9,648 bases of DNA from an uncultured Clostridia bacterium (GTDB lineage Bacteria > Bacillota > Clostridia > TANB77 > CAG-508). The stretch spans positions 1-9,648 of the forward strand of contig CALXVO010000042.1 in assembly GCA_944392065.1 (NCBI GenBank). Reading direction: 5' to 3'. How positions within the stretch are numbered: the stretch's first letter is position 1; the number at the start of each line of letters is the position of its first letter. Shown in pieces: positions 1-6,775 of this stretch. The position numbers were made by a program, and so were the translations under genes. The notes under the pieces were generated by a model. It worked only from the letters and a program-made list of their open reading frames with translations. It was not told the DNA's origin and ran no database searches.

Positions 1-44
1 TTTTATTGAATTTTTATTAGAATTTCGGGCATTTGAGGTGGTTA

Positions 45-66
45 TTTTACCCAATTTTTACCCAAT
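45..66. repeat. Two tandem copies of an 11-bp repeat
   Basis: The unit ttttacccaat occurs twice head to tail and is followed by two more matching bases. It lies about 180 bp beyond the 3' end of the initiator tRNA gene. Short tandem arm-type sites near tRNA 3' ends are known from tyrosine-recombinase attachment regions, but no integrase gene or duplicated tRNA 3' end is visible here, so that role is only a guess. The rest of positions 1-128 shows no gene that I can support. Confidence 0.6.
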
Positions 67-128
67 TTGACATAATAGTGACATTTTAAAGCATTATTGC
101 AACCGGATAATTTACAAATTTTAGCATT

Positions 129-224
129 AAACAGCCCGAAAAAAGTATTTACGAAGTAAAACTTTTTTCGGAAAAGGAGCAGTAGCGACAAGGCTTTGGC
201 TGTTTTTTTGCATAAAAAAACAGC
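129..224. repeat. Nested inverted repeats downstream of the initiator tRNA
   Basis: Three overlapping palindromic pairings are visible. First, ccgaaaaaagt (136-146) pairs with acttttttcgg (161-171), and inside it tttac pairs with gtaaa around gaa, giving a 16-bp stem with one bulged base. Second, aaacagcc (129-136) pairs with ggctgttt (198-205) and encloses that hairpin. Third, gctgttttttt (199-209) pairs perfectly with aaaaaaacagc (214-224) around gcat. The second and third cannot form together, and the third also competes with the tRNA terminator at 214-238. The 129-205 unit, with short inverted ends, resembles a small dispersed intergenic repeat. No coding function is evident. Confidence 0.6.
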
Positions 225-238
225 TAGCCTTTCTAGCT
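214..238 (-). terminator. Intrinsic terminator of the initiator tRNA gene
   Basis: Read leftward, agctag (238-233) pairs with ctagct (227-222) around a 5-nt loop and a G, and a run of seven Ts (220-214) follows. It starts 11 bp past the CCA end of the tRNA gene, the expected place for a Rho-independent terminator. Confidence 0.75.
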
Positions 239-248
239 AACTGCGACG

Positions 249-324
<76 letters not shown>

Positions 325-340
325 ATGTGTTAACATATTA

Positions 341-369
341 ATTATACTCTTCTGCTTTATATTTGTCAA
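341..369 (-). promoter_or_regulatory. Sigma-A promoter of the initiator tRNA gene
   Basis: Read leftward, a perfect TTGACA (369-364) and a perfect TATAAT (346-341) are separated by exactly 17 bp. The tRNA 5' end lies 17 bp beyond the -10 box. A full-consensus promoter fits a highly expressed initiator tRNA. Confidence 0.93.
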
Positions 370-390
370 TACATTTTTCTTAATTATAAG
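363..390 (+). promoter_or_regulatory. Candidate rightward promoter overlapping the tRNA promoter
   Basis: TTGTCA (363-368) and TATAAG (385-390) are each one base from consensus and 16 bp apart. The -35 box overlaps the leftward tRNA -35 box, so the two promoters would compete for polymerase. It points into the structured region at 454-609 and to no protein gene. In such A+T-rich DNA a chance match is possible. Confidence 0.35.
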
Positions 391-453
391 TATTACTATG
401 AAAATGTATGTTTTTGTAGTAGTAACAAATGTATTTATTCATTGTGATGCTCT

Positions 454-609
454 ATTAAAGTATGAATGTCTGGATGATGGTATAAATGCATCTAAAGTCC
501 ATGTGGGAATGTTCTAATTAAAAAATCTAAATGAAGTATAAAGCTTAAGTCGGGATAAAGCTAAATTTTTTAATTAGAACTTCTGTTGCAGAATATATCG
601 AACTTTAAT
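454..609 (+). ncRNA. Candidate structured RNA (multi-branch fold), unassigned
   Basis: Several inverted repeats nest here. attaaagt (454-461) pairs with actttaat (602-609) as a closing stem. Inside, gttctaattaaaaaat (511-526) pairs perfectly over 16 bp with 565-580; its 38-nt loop contains a further 5-bp pairing (542-546 with 558-562) and a large one-sided internal loop. ttctg (581-585) pairs with cagaa (589-593) directly after it. A weaker hairpin is possible at about 470-500, where gatg/catc and gga/tcc pair. I recognise no riboswitch, T-box or known RNA family motif. The strand is uncertain: plus is chosen because a candidate promoter lies upstream. Alternatives are the right end of a decayed insertion sequence or a long palindrome of no function. 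Confidence 0.3.
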
Positions 610-864
610 ATAATTATCTAGTAATTCATTATATGCTAATTTATAAAAAATATTCCTTCTTTAACCTACAATTTTGTTTTTGATTTAAAATAACATGCGT
701 AAAAACAAGAATAATCAAATATTCATTTTTATGATAGGCTTACTCTACTTCTGTTTTCCATATAGTACTTTACAATATTTTTCTCAAGGCGTTTTTCCTT
801 AAAACCCTTATATTACTTTATATTTTGGGACTTATTATATCATATTTTTTAACTTTATAAAGCA
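610..864. other. Intergenic stretch without a supportable gene
   Basis: No open frame with a ribosome binding site is visible on either strand. The only structure noted is a bulged 9-bp hairpin at 786-809 (aagg-c-gtttt with aaaac-cctt). It lies 56 bp downstream of the comEA-like stop codon but lacks a T-run, so it is a weak candidate for that gene's terminator. Confidence 0.5.
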
Positions 865-1536
865 TTAAATAGTAACATTATCTTTTATGTCATCATATTT
901 TGCATCTCCTATTCCCTTCACATTTTGAAGTTCTTCTATGCTCTTAAATCCTCCATTTTCCTCTCTATAATCAATTATATTTTGAGCTAAAGCTGGGCCA
1001 ATTCCTGGTAAGCTATCTAATTCTGATTGACTTGCAGTATTAATATTCACCTTTTTGCTTCCTCCTTTCTCTCCATTTTGGGTATTATTACTTTCTTCAA
1101 TTATATTATTTCCACCATTATCCGTAATATACATAGATACTTTTTCATTTTTATTTGGAATATATATTTTTTGTCCATCCTGTAATTTATATGCTAAATT
1201 TACTTGCGATAAATCAGCTTCATCTGTTTCTCCTCCCGCCTCTTTTATTGCATCTGCTATTCTTGCTCCTTTTGCTAAGTATAAGATTCCTTCTTTTTTT
1301 ACTTCTCCTGTTATATGTACTACAATTATTTCTTCTTCCTCTATTTCATTTGTACTCTCCCCAATTTTATTTTTCCTATTTTCTTCGTTTTGTGTGTTTT
1401 TCATTATTATATCTTCCTCCCAGTTTAATGCGTTATCTTCAGAATTATTCATTATTAAATAAATTATAAATGAAATAATTAATATTATGATCAATATTAT
1501 TGAAATCATTGTTTTCTTTTTATTATCTAAATTCAT
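865..1536 (-). CDS. comEA: ComEA-like DNA-binding competence protein (SLBB + helix-hairpin-helix)
   Basis: Predicted 223-aa membrane-anchored DNA receptor. In Gram-positive competence, ComEA binds incoming double-stranded DNA outside the membrane and hands it to the ComEC channel. A hydrophobic segment spans residues about 10-29. An acidic Asn/Glu-rich linker follows (31-69), then an SLBB domain (about 71-127, with VVHITGEVKKEG and YKLQDGQKIYIP). A low-complexity spacer (130-160) leads to the C-terminal double helix-hairpin-helix (161-223), with VNINTAS, LPGIGPALA and VKGIGDAKY typical of ComEA. The start is set at 1536 because AGGAGG (1549-1544) sits 7 nt upstream; an in-frame ATG 17 codons earlier lacks such a site. 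No comEC lies next to it, the next genes being a tRNA and a carboxypeptidase gene. I found no convincing promoter. The family call is firm; an actual role in competence is inferred. Confidence 0.9.
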   Translation of the reverse strand: MNLDNKKKTMISIILIIILIISFIIYLIMNNSEDNALNWEEDIIMKNTQNEENRKNKIGESTNEIEEEEIIVVHITGEVKKEGILYLAKGARIADAIKEAGGETDEADLSQVNLAYKLQDGQKIYIPNKNEKVSMYITDNGGNNIIEESNNTQNGEKGGSKKVNINTASQSELDSLPGIGPALAQNIIDYREENGGFKSIEELQNVKGIGDAKYDDIKDNVTI

Positions 1537-1646
1537 TATCCTTCCTCCTATCTCTATAAATGAACGATTATCTCTTGATATCCTCATTTATCTTATTTTT
1601 TTATTTCATATTAATTAAAATTAATAACATCTTTAATAAACACACT

Positions 1647-1662
1647 AAAAAGTGTACTTTTT
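1647..1662. promoter_or_regulatory. Near-perfect 16-bp palindrome upstream of comEA
   Basis: aaaaagt and acttttt flank a central gt, giving a dyad of the kind bound by dimeric repressors. It lies about 110 bp upstream of the comEA-like start in the divergent gap. Nothing else supports an operator role. Confidence 0.2.
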
Positions 1663-1732
1663 ATCGTTTTATTTAATTTGAATTTACCTAGAATCTTTCT
1701 TTACCATTAACCCTATCTTTTCTCTTTGGATC

Positions 1733-1835
1733 TGCTACAATTTTTAATATTTATTAGTAGTTACAATTCACAGCACATTGGAATTTTATTTATTATATCC
1801 GATAGTATATAATGTAAAAATAGTTGTGAATTGTA
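1733..1835. repeat. Repeated TACAATT(CACA) motifs in both orientations
   Basis: TACAATTCACA (1762-1772) has a perfect 11-bp inverted partner TGTGAATTGTA (1825-1835). TGCTACAATT (1733-1742) is also a perfect 10-bp inverted match to AATTGTAGCA (1830-1839), so the rightmost site can pair with either left copy. The cluster ends 9 bp before the -35 box of the carboxypeptidase promoter. It could be a set of regulator binding sites or an alternative RNA or DNA fold. The rest of the 1537-1923 gap shows only A+T-rich sequence and the promoter and palindrome listed separately. Confidence 0.4.
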
Positions 1836-1844
1836 GCAAACATA

Positions 1845-1873
1845 TTGAAATTTTTATAAATTTAATATATAGT
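1845..1873 (+). promoter_or_regulatory. Candidate sigma-A promoter of the carboxypeptidase gene
   Basis: TTGAAA (1845-1850) and TATAGT (1868-1873) each match consensus at five of six positions and are 17 bp apart. A 5' leader of about 44 nt would precede the start codon at 1924. Confidence 0.65.
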
Positions 1874-1923
1874 AATATATATTTTTTATATGGGTTGTTT
1901 TTTATACAGAAATGGGGGGTCAT

Positions 1924-3267
1924 ATGAAACAACTTAATCGAATAATAATATTTACTATTATTTTCATTACGATAATCTTGCCAATAAATACCTTATTGGC
2001 TACTGATATAGATACTGCTGATTATAATCCAGATAATGTAGAAACTAATTCTCCTTCTGCAATTTTAATGGATGCAAAAACAGGTAATATTTTATATTCC
2101 AAAGATGCCTTTTCTAAAAGGTATCCGGCGAGTACTACCAAATTGATGACTGCTATTTTGACGCTCGAAAATTGTGAATTAGACGATATAGTTACAGTAA
2201 GTCATAATGCTATTTTTTCCATACCAGTAGGATATTCCCATGCTAATCTACAAGAAGGTGAAGAACTTACAGTTGAACAATTATTAAATGTTTTGCTAAT
2301 TCCTTCTGCTAATGATGCTGCTGTAGCACTAGCTGAACATATATCAGGTTCTGTAGAAGAATTTTCTAATTTAATGAATTCCAGAGCAAAAGAACTAGGT
2401 TGCCTAAATACACATTTTGTAAATCCTAACGGAATCCATAATGAAGATCATTATTCTACTGCATATGATTTGGCTCTTATTGGTATGTATGCAATGAAAT
2501 TTGATGATATCGTGAGAATTTCGAAAGTAAATCAATACACTTTACCTAAAACAAATAAATATGATAAAACAGATAGAATATTTAATACTACAAATGGATT
2601 AATTTCAAACAATTCCGAATATTATTATCCTAGTTCAACTGGTCTAAAAACCGGTTATACTGATAAATCTGGCTATTGTATAGTTACTACTGCAGAAAAA
2701 AATGGTGTGGAATTACTGGAAGTCGTTCTTAGTAGCGACTCTATAGATGAACGATATAAAGATTGTATTAATTTATTTGATTATGGTTTTAATAATTATT
2801 CTTACGAAAATTTAGTAACTGCTAATGAAGTTGTTGATACTATAGAAATTAATGGGGCTACAAGTGATACTAAATCTTTAAATGTTATTGCTAAAAATGA
2901 CATTAACGTACTTCTAAAAAACGACTCAAATATTAATAACTTAAATGCTAATATTAGTATTAATGAAAATTTATCTGCACCAATTGCTAAAGATTCTGTT
3001 ATTGGAACAATTTCTTATGAAATAGATGGAATTACTTACTCAACTGATTTAATTGCCGGAAGTTCTGTAGAAGCATCAAATTTTGAAACAATAGTTTTTA
3101 GAGTTTTGCTTATATTTCTAATATTATATTTGTTGGTAATTATATTAAAGAAATTAAATAAACCTAGATCCACAAAGAATTCAAATTCTTTTCATATTAC
3201 AAAACACAGTAAAAAATCTAAAAAAGGCGGTAGATATAAATTTAATCAGATAAATGAATATTTATAA
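1924..3267 (+). CDS. D-alanyl-D-alanine carboxypeptidase, S11 family (PBP5/DacF-like)
   Basis: Predicted 447-aa exported serine peptidase that removes the terminal D-Ala from peptidoglycan pentapeptides and so limits cross-linking. A signal peptide covers about residues 1-26 (cut near LLA/TD). The catalytic domain follows: the SxxK motif STTK with nucleophile Ser70 and Lys73, the SxN motif SAN (128-130), and KTG (242-244) in TGLKTGYTDKSGYC. A PBP5-type C-terminal beta domain fits about 295-385. A strongly hydrophobic segment (391-408) and a basic 39-residue tail then suggest a true transmembrane anchor, rather than the amphipathic helix known from E. coli PBP5. The start at 1924 is preferred because the G-run at 1914-1919 then serves as ribosome binding site; the upstream in-frame ATG at 1912 overlaps that run. 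It is the only rightward protein gene in the window. Which paralogue it is (dacA, dacB, dacF) cannot be told. Confidence 0.93.
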   Translation: MKQLNRIIIFTIIFITIILPINTLLATDIDTADYNPDNVETNSPSAILMDAKTGNILYSKDAFSKRYPASTTKLMTAILTLENCELDDIVTVSHNAIFSIPVGYSHANLQEGEELTVEQLLNVLLIPSANDAAVALAEHISGSVEEFSNLMNSRAKELGCLNTHFVNPNGIHNEDHYSTAYDLALIGMYAMKFDDIVRISKVNQYTLPKTNKYDKTDRIFNTTNGLISNNSEYYYPSSTGLKTGYTDKSGYCIVTTAEKNGVELLEVVLSSDSIDERYKDCINLFDYGFNNYSYENLVTANEVVDTIEINGATSDTKSLNVIAKNDINVLLKNDSNINNLNANISINENLSAPIAKDSVIGTISYEIDGITYSTDLIAGSSVEASNFETIVFRVLLIFLILYLLVIILKKLNKPRSTKNSNSFHITKHSKKSKKGGRYKFNQINEYL

Positions 3268-3272
3268 GTTTT

Positions 3273-3312
3273 ATAAATTCACAGTAGAAACTTCCTACTG
3301 TGAATTTATTTT
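3273..3312 (+). terminator. Strong intrinsic terminator between convergent genes
   Basis: A perfect 15-bp stem (3273-3287 with 3295-3309) closes a 7-nt loop 5 bp past the carboxypeptidase stop codon. On the plus strand TTT, then GC and TTTT follow. The stem itself is symmetric and could also stop leftward transcripts from the LCP gene, whose stop lies only 4 bp away, but on that strand an A-run rather than a T-run follows. Confidence 0.8.
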
Positions 3313-3316
3313 GCTT

Positions 3317-4624
3317 TTACATTACATAGTCTGTACCTATAATAATTGTTATGTCTACTATTGAATTAGAATCTCCAGAAATAATATTTTCTGTACCTAT
3401 AATATCTTTTATTTTCATTCTTTCACTTTCAGACATATCATTTCTCTCAATAACTGTAGTATTATTAGTTGTTGATGTGTTTCCTATTTGAATTACTTCA
3501 AAACCTGTCGCTTCTAATTCTGATACAACTTCACTTAACTTGCTAGAACTTCCACTTCCATTTAATATTTCTATACTTAAAGTGTTTGTTATATTATCGT
3601 CTAAAGTTGTATTTCCATCTATTATATTCCCATCTATATCCTCTGATTGAGTAATTCCAAAGAAGAGTTCATTTATAGTTGCTTTTGCTTCTTCCTCATA
3701 AATAGAATAAATCCATACACCATTACCTGCTCTTTCTGATATTCCTGGTAAAGTTGCTGTTTTAAGATTATCTATATCAAATTCTAATATATATGGCACA
3801 TAATCTTTTACTGCATCAAAATTCAAGTTTGTTTCAACATATTGTTCAGCAATATCCATAAAACTGAAAATCATGTTAACATCCATTTTTTCTATTGTTT
3901 GCTCTAAAAGTGCAGTTAAAAATGCCCTTTGTGTTCTCATTCTTCCTAAGTCTTCTCCACCATATTCATATGAATATGTTGATCCATCACTATTATGTCT
4001 AAAACGTACTACTTGTTCGGCTTTATCTCCATCTAGCAGTTGATACCCTGCTTCTAAATCTATATATAATCCTTGCTTTCTATCAGTATAATGCATGTCT
4101 ATAGGAACATCAAAATATACTCCACCTATTTCATCCACTAGTACTTTTAGAGCTTCTGTATCCACTGTCAAGTAATATTGCACATTTATTCCTGTTATAT
4201 CTCTTACTTCCTCTAGAAGATTTTCAACCCCGCTTTGATAAACTGCGTTAATTTTGTCATATCCGGATGCATACGATTTGTCATCTCCTATAAAAGTATC
4301 TCTTGGTATTGATAGTAGTGCTGCTTCTTGTGTTTTAGGATCATATGATGCTAGCATTATTGTATCTGTTAAGTCTTGACTTTCTCCTAATAATAAACAA
4401 TACATTTTATCAAGATTATTTACAGTATTTTCATCATGCCCAAGTAATTCTTTTGATACTCCTGTCCATCCTTCTTCACTATATCTTTTATATAACTTAT
4501 ATGCAAACACTGAACCTGCAACTAATATAATTAAAAATAATATTAGCACTATTCTTAGAAATACATTTTTTTTCTTTCCTCTTTTATTTTCCTTTTTATT
4601 TTCTTCTTTAGATTGTTTTTTCAA
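3317..4624 (-). CDS. LCP-family (LytR-CpsA-Psr) cell wall polymer ligase
   Basis: Predicted 435-aa membrane protein. LCP enzymes transfer lipid-linked polymers such as teichoic acids or capsule to peptidoglycan outside the membrane. A Lys/Arg-rich cytoplasmic N-terminus (1-20) precedes one transmembrane helix (about 22-43). The LCP domain covers about 72-245, with TDTIML (86-91), LLSIPRDT (103-110), KINAVY (124-129), RFRH (207-210) and GEDLGRMRTQR (223-233). Asp87 and Arg residues 108, 207, 228 and 230 fit the pyrophosphate/metal-binding positions of the family. The usual GxD and R preceding the DT motif read GES and LT here. A LytR C-terminal domain fits about 348-431 (LSIEILNGSG onward). 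The start is TTG: AGGAG lies 9 nt upstream, and the first in-frame Met is residue 74, inside the LCP domain. It has its own promoter and converges on the carboxypeptidase gene. Confidence 0.93.
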   Translation of the reverse strand: MKKQSKEENKKENKRGKKKNVFLRIVLILFLIILVAGSVFAYKLYKRYSEEGWTGVSKELLGHDENTVNNLDKMYCLLLGESQDLTDTIMLASYDPKTQEAALLSIPRDTFIGDDKSYASGYDKINAVYQSGVENLLEEVRDITGINVQYYLTVDTEALKVLVDEIGGVYFDVPIDMHYTDRKQGLYIDLEAGYQLLDGDKAEQVVRFRHNSDGSTYSYEYGGEDLGRMRTQRAFLTALLEQTIEKMDVNMIFSFMDIAEQYVETNLNFDAVKDYVPYILEFDIDNLKTATLPGISERAGNGVWIYSIYEEEAKATINELFFGITQSEDIDGNIIDGNTTLDDNITNTLSIEILNGSGSSSKLSEVVSELEATGFEVIQIGNTSTTNNTTVIERNDMSESERMKIKDIIGTENIISGDSNSIVDITIIIGTDYVM

Positions 4625-4659
4625 GATTCTCCACTCCTATTTATTACAATATACGCTAT

Positions 4660-4688
4660 ATTATACTAAATTTCTTTTTTAATATCAA
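4660..4688 (-). promoter_or_regulatory. Sigma-A promoter of the LCP gene
   Basis: Read leftward, TTGATA (4688-4683) and a perfect TATAAT (4665-4660) are 17 bp apart. The TTG start of the LCP gene lies 35 bp beyond the -10 box. Confidence 0.85.
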
Positions 4689-4719
4689 TATATCATGATA
4701 ATTTTTTAGAAAAATAGTT

Positions 4720-4816
4720 ACTAGATAGGTTACTGTTTAGTGTAGAATTTAATTTTACAACTATGTCTTAGTAGTATGTATACTACAAATTCTACGCTGA
4801 ACAGTAACACTAGATA
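4720..4816. mobile_element. MITE-like element: 22-bp TIRs with 8-bp flanking direct repeats
   Basis: Positions 4729-4750 and 4787-4808 are inverted repeats matching at 20 of 22 positions; they begin gttactgtt and end in aacagtaac. The two differences are T/C changes that leave U-G pairs if the plus strand is transcribed. The identical octamer ACTAGATA stands at 4720-4727 and 4809-4816, directly outside the repeats apart from one extra G at 4728. This is the layout of a miniature inverted-repeat transposable element with an 8-bp target duplication. The 36-bp centre (4751-4786) has no coding capacity and holds a smaller palindrome (4771-4786, gtagtat/atactac). Families with 8-bp duplications include IS6, ISL3 and IS66; the ends do not let me choose. 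The alternative is an unusual stable hairpin with chance flanking repeats. Confidence 0.55.
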
Positions 4817-4826
4817 ATGGTTTTAC

Positions 4827-4867
4827 AAAAAAGGCTGTGAATCATAACGATAACACAGCCTTTTTTT
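4827..4867 (-). terminator. Intrinsic terminator after the CvpA-family gene
   Basis: Directly after the TAG stop (4868-4870), A7-GGCTGTG pairs with CACAGCC-T6 around a 14-nt loop: 7 bp of G+C-rich core extended by A-T pairs. The T-run follows in the leftward direction. The plus strand also ends in seven Ts, so it could stop transcription both ways, though no rightward gene precedes it. Confidence 0.9.
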
Positions 4868-5503
4868 CTAAAAGATAATTTTTAATAATAAGTTATTGTT
4901 ATACATTATACTTCCTACAAATGATTCATCTATCGCATTTACAAGAGCTCCATTTGTCATTGGAGATACAAAAGATATTATTGCAAGTAATATGTATATA
5001 ACTATTAATCCTTCTAGTATTCCATAAATTATACCACCTAACTTATCACATTGTTTTATCACTGGTAATTTTGCAATTAATGATGTTATAAATTTCAAGA
5101 AAATTAGCAATATTCTTGCTACTATAAATAGCGCGATCCAAGTTCCAGCTTTAACTATTGTTAGTGCTACATTTCTTGCCGTACTCTCTGCTATTGCTTC
5201 TTTTGCACTATCAGATGCATTTTCTACTTGTTCTGCTATATAATCAGTAATTGCTTCTGGCATTTTCTCTTCTTCTTGTTCTTCTCCTATTATCATTTCT
5301 CTTATAGATTGCTCTATATTTTCATCTATTTGCGTATTGTCTATTATTAAGTTTGATATAGGGATAAACAAAATGAAAGCTATTACAATTGATAACACAA
5401 ATGATAATATCTTTATTAGTGAACCAGTTAGACCTCTTACATAACCAATTATAACGCATAAAATAAAAATCGCTAAGATTACTAAATCTATTATAATAGG
5501 CAC
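4868..5503 (-). CDS. CvpA-family membrane protein
   Basis: Predicted 211-aa integral membrane protein of the CvpA (colicin V production) family. Its molecular function is not settled; family members in other bacteria have been tied to envelope stress tolerance. Hydrophobic segments lie at about 3-20, 27-52, 113-138 and 155-180. The N-terminal part, IIIDLVILAI and GYVRGLTGSLIK, shows the typical family signature of a short helix, GYxRG and a second helix. An acidic soluble stretch (57-108, with EEQEEEK) separates the two helix pairs. The start is placed at the GTG at 5503 because AGGAGG (5517-5512) then lies 8 nt upstream; the in-frame GTG three codons earlier overlaps that site. It follows the DUF5711-like gene by 50 bp, probably in one transcript, and ends at a strong terminator. 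Confidence 0.85.
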   Translation of the reverse strand: MPIIIDLVILAIFILCVIIGYVRGLTGSLIKILSFVLSIVIAFILFIPISNLIIDNTQIDENIEQSIREMIIGEEQEEEKMPEAITDYIAEQVENASDSAKEAIAESTARNVALTIVKAGTWIALFIVARILLIFLKFITSLIAKLPVIKQCDKLGGIIYGILEGLIVIYILLAIISFVSPMTNGALVNAIDESFVGSIMYNNNLLLKIIF

Positions 5504-5553
5504 TTTCTTCACCTCCTATGCCAATTTTTATTTATTATATTAATTAAAATTTT

Positions 5554-6750
5554 CTATAAATTTATAATTTCTACTCTATCGTTATATACTATACCTGCAA
5601 TTCCATTTCCTATTACAACCTTCTGTGCCTCTTGAGTAGAACTATAACTTTTTAGTAGCCAGCCACTTGTATTGATAAATTCTATCTCTTGTCCTAAACT
5701 TACAGCTATGATATTATTGTAACTGTATATGTATTTAGCTGCTCCTTCTACTGTATAAATAGTAGTGTTGTTATTATTAACATTTTTTATTTCTAAAACC
5801 GTATTAGTATTAAATAAACCATCATTTTCTTCTATTGCTCTGTATATACAATTTTCTAAGTTTATATTTGCAAAATTAATGTTTTTACCACTTTCGTTAA
5901 GAGACATTAATGAACTATTACTTTCGTTTTGTATCGTGCATATTTCATTATCATACATACATATAATTTTGTTATTCCCATTATATTCAATGTTTACAAT
6001 TAGTTTATTACTATCTGCAGAATATGTATAAGTTATATATTCGGATGGACTTTCTTTTGCCTTTTCTATTGAAATTATTTTTATGCTCGATTGAAGTGTT
6101 GTTCCTGATGTATTTACTTCTGCAAATGCCAGGTAATTGTTATCATTTGATATGCTAGTGTCAACTACTGTAGTAGTTGAACGATATATCTTAAATAATT
6201 CATTACCATTATTATCAAATATTACAATTACAGATTTATATGTTGTACCTGTTAAAATTACACTTACATAGCCATTATTATTTACACTTATTTTCGAAAT
6301 ATTTCCGTCTAGAGTTTTTGTCCATAAGATTTCGGAACCTGATATTAGATTTAGCTTAGATCCGTTTTGTTCGCTTATTGCAATATATTTGTTGTTTATA
6401 CTGTACACTGGATTATTTATTTCTAAATCTATTTCTTTTTCTAATTTTCCTGAAGAATTATACTCCATAAGTTTATTCTCAGCCAAAATACAGATATTTT
6501 TATTATATGCAAATACACTTATATTTGAGTCATAATCTAACTCTATTGAATCTAGTTTCTCTTGGGTTACATTTTTTCTAAATAGATATTGATCTAAAAA
6601 TTTTCTAGCATCATTACTTGAGTAATATATTAGCATGGTGATACCTATAACTAGTAGAATAATTCCTATAGATATAGCTACCGTTATTTTCTTTTTATTT
6701 ATACTTTTATTTTGTTTTTTTTCATCTTTAAAGTTTACTATATCTTTCAA
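5554..6750 (-). CDS. Membrane-anchored beta-repeat protein, DUF5711-like
   Basis: Predicted 398-aa protein of unknown function. A Lys-rich N-terminus (1-22) precedes one transmembrane helix (about 23-43). The large remainder, presumably outside the membrane, is made of short beta-strand-like repeats such as NISVFAYNKNICILAEN, NPVYSINNKYIAISEQNG and YLAFAEVNTSG. The pattern of alternating hydrophobic residues, turns rich in Asn and Gly, and strand blocks of about 40-50 residues suggests a beta-propeller-like fold. Architecture and length fit the DUF5711 proteins of Clostridia; that assignment rests on recall and general pattern, not on a search. The start is TTG with AGGAGG (6762-6757) 6 nt upstream. 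Its own promoter lies just ahead and the CvpA-family gene follows by 50 bp, so the two are likely expressed together. The sequence is unusually rich in Asn, Ser, Ile and Thr. Confidence 0.7.
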   Translation of the reverse strand: MKDIVNFKDEKKQNKSINKKKITVAISIGIILLVIGITMLIYYSSNDARKFLDQYLFRKNVTQEKLDSIELDYDSNISVFAYNKNICILAENKLMEYNSSGKLEKEIDLEINNPVYSINNKYIAISEQNGSKLNLISGSEILWTKTLDGNISKISVNNNGYVSVILTGTTYKSVIVIFDNNGNELFKIYRSTTTVVDTSISNDNNYLAFAEVNTSGTTLQSSIKIISIEKAKESPSEYITYTYSADSNKLIVNIEYNGNNKIICMYDNEICTIQNESNSSLMSLNESGKNINFANINLENCIYRAIEENDGLFNTNTVLEIKNVNNNNTTIYTVEGAAKYIYSYNNIIAVSLGQEIEFINTSGWLLKSYSSTQEAQKVVIGNGIAGIVYNDRVEIINL

Positions 6751-6775
6751 AATATTCCTCCTTTGCTATGTATTA

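Noticed and set aside
43..165. Leftward frame ending in LGKNWVK, considered as an integrase C-terminus
   Set aside because: The ending comes from the 11-bp tandem repeat, the frame runs through the hairpin array, and no recombinase motif is present.
398..517. 39-codon rightward frame (MKMYVFVVV... ending KVHVGMF) after the candidate promoter
   Set aside because: No ribosome binding site, a start at or near the presumed transcription start, and overlap with the inverted-repeat cluster; no recognisable family.
786..809. Bulged hairpin downstream of comEA as terminator
   Set aside because: No T-run follows on either strand, so it is mentioned only within the intergenic entry.
1055..1469. Two long rightward frames inside the comEA-like gene
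   Set aside because: Antisense shadows of a well-supported gene, with Phe/Leu/Ser-rich low-complexity translation and no ribosome binding sites.
1808..1813. Perfect TATAAT upstream of the carboxypeptidase gene
   Set aside because: No acceptable -35 box at 15-19 bp; the TTGAAA/TATAGT pair at 1845-1873 is better placed.
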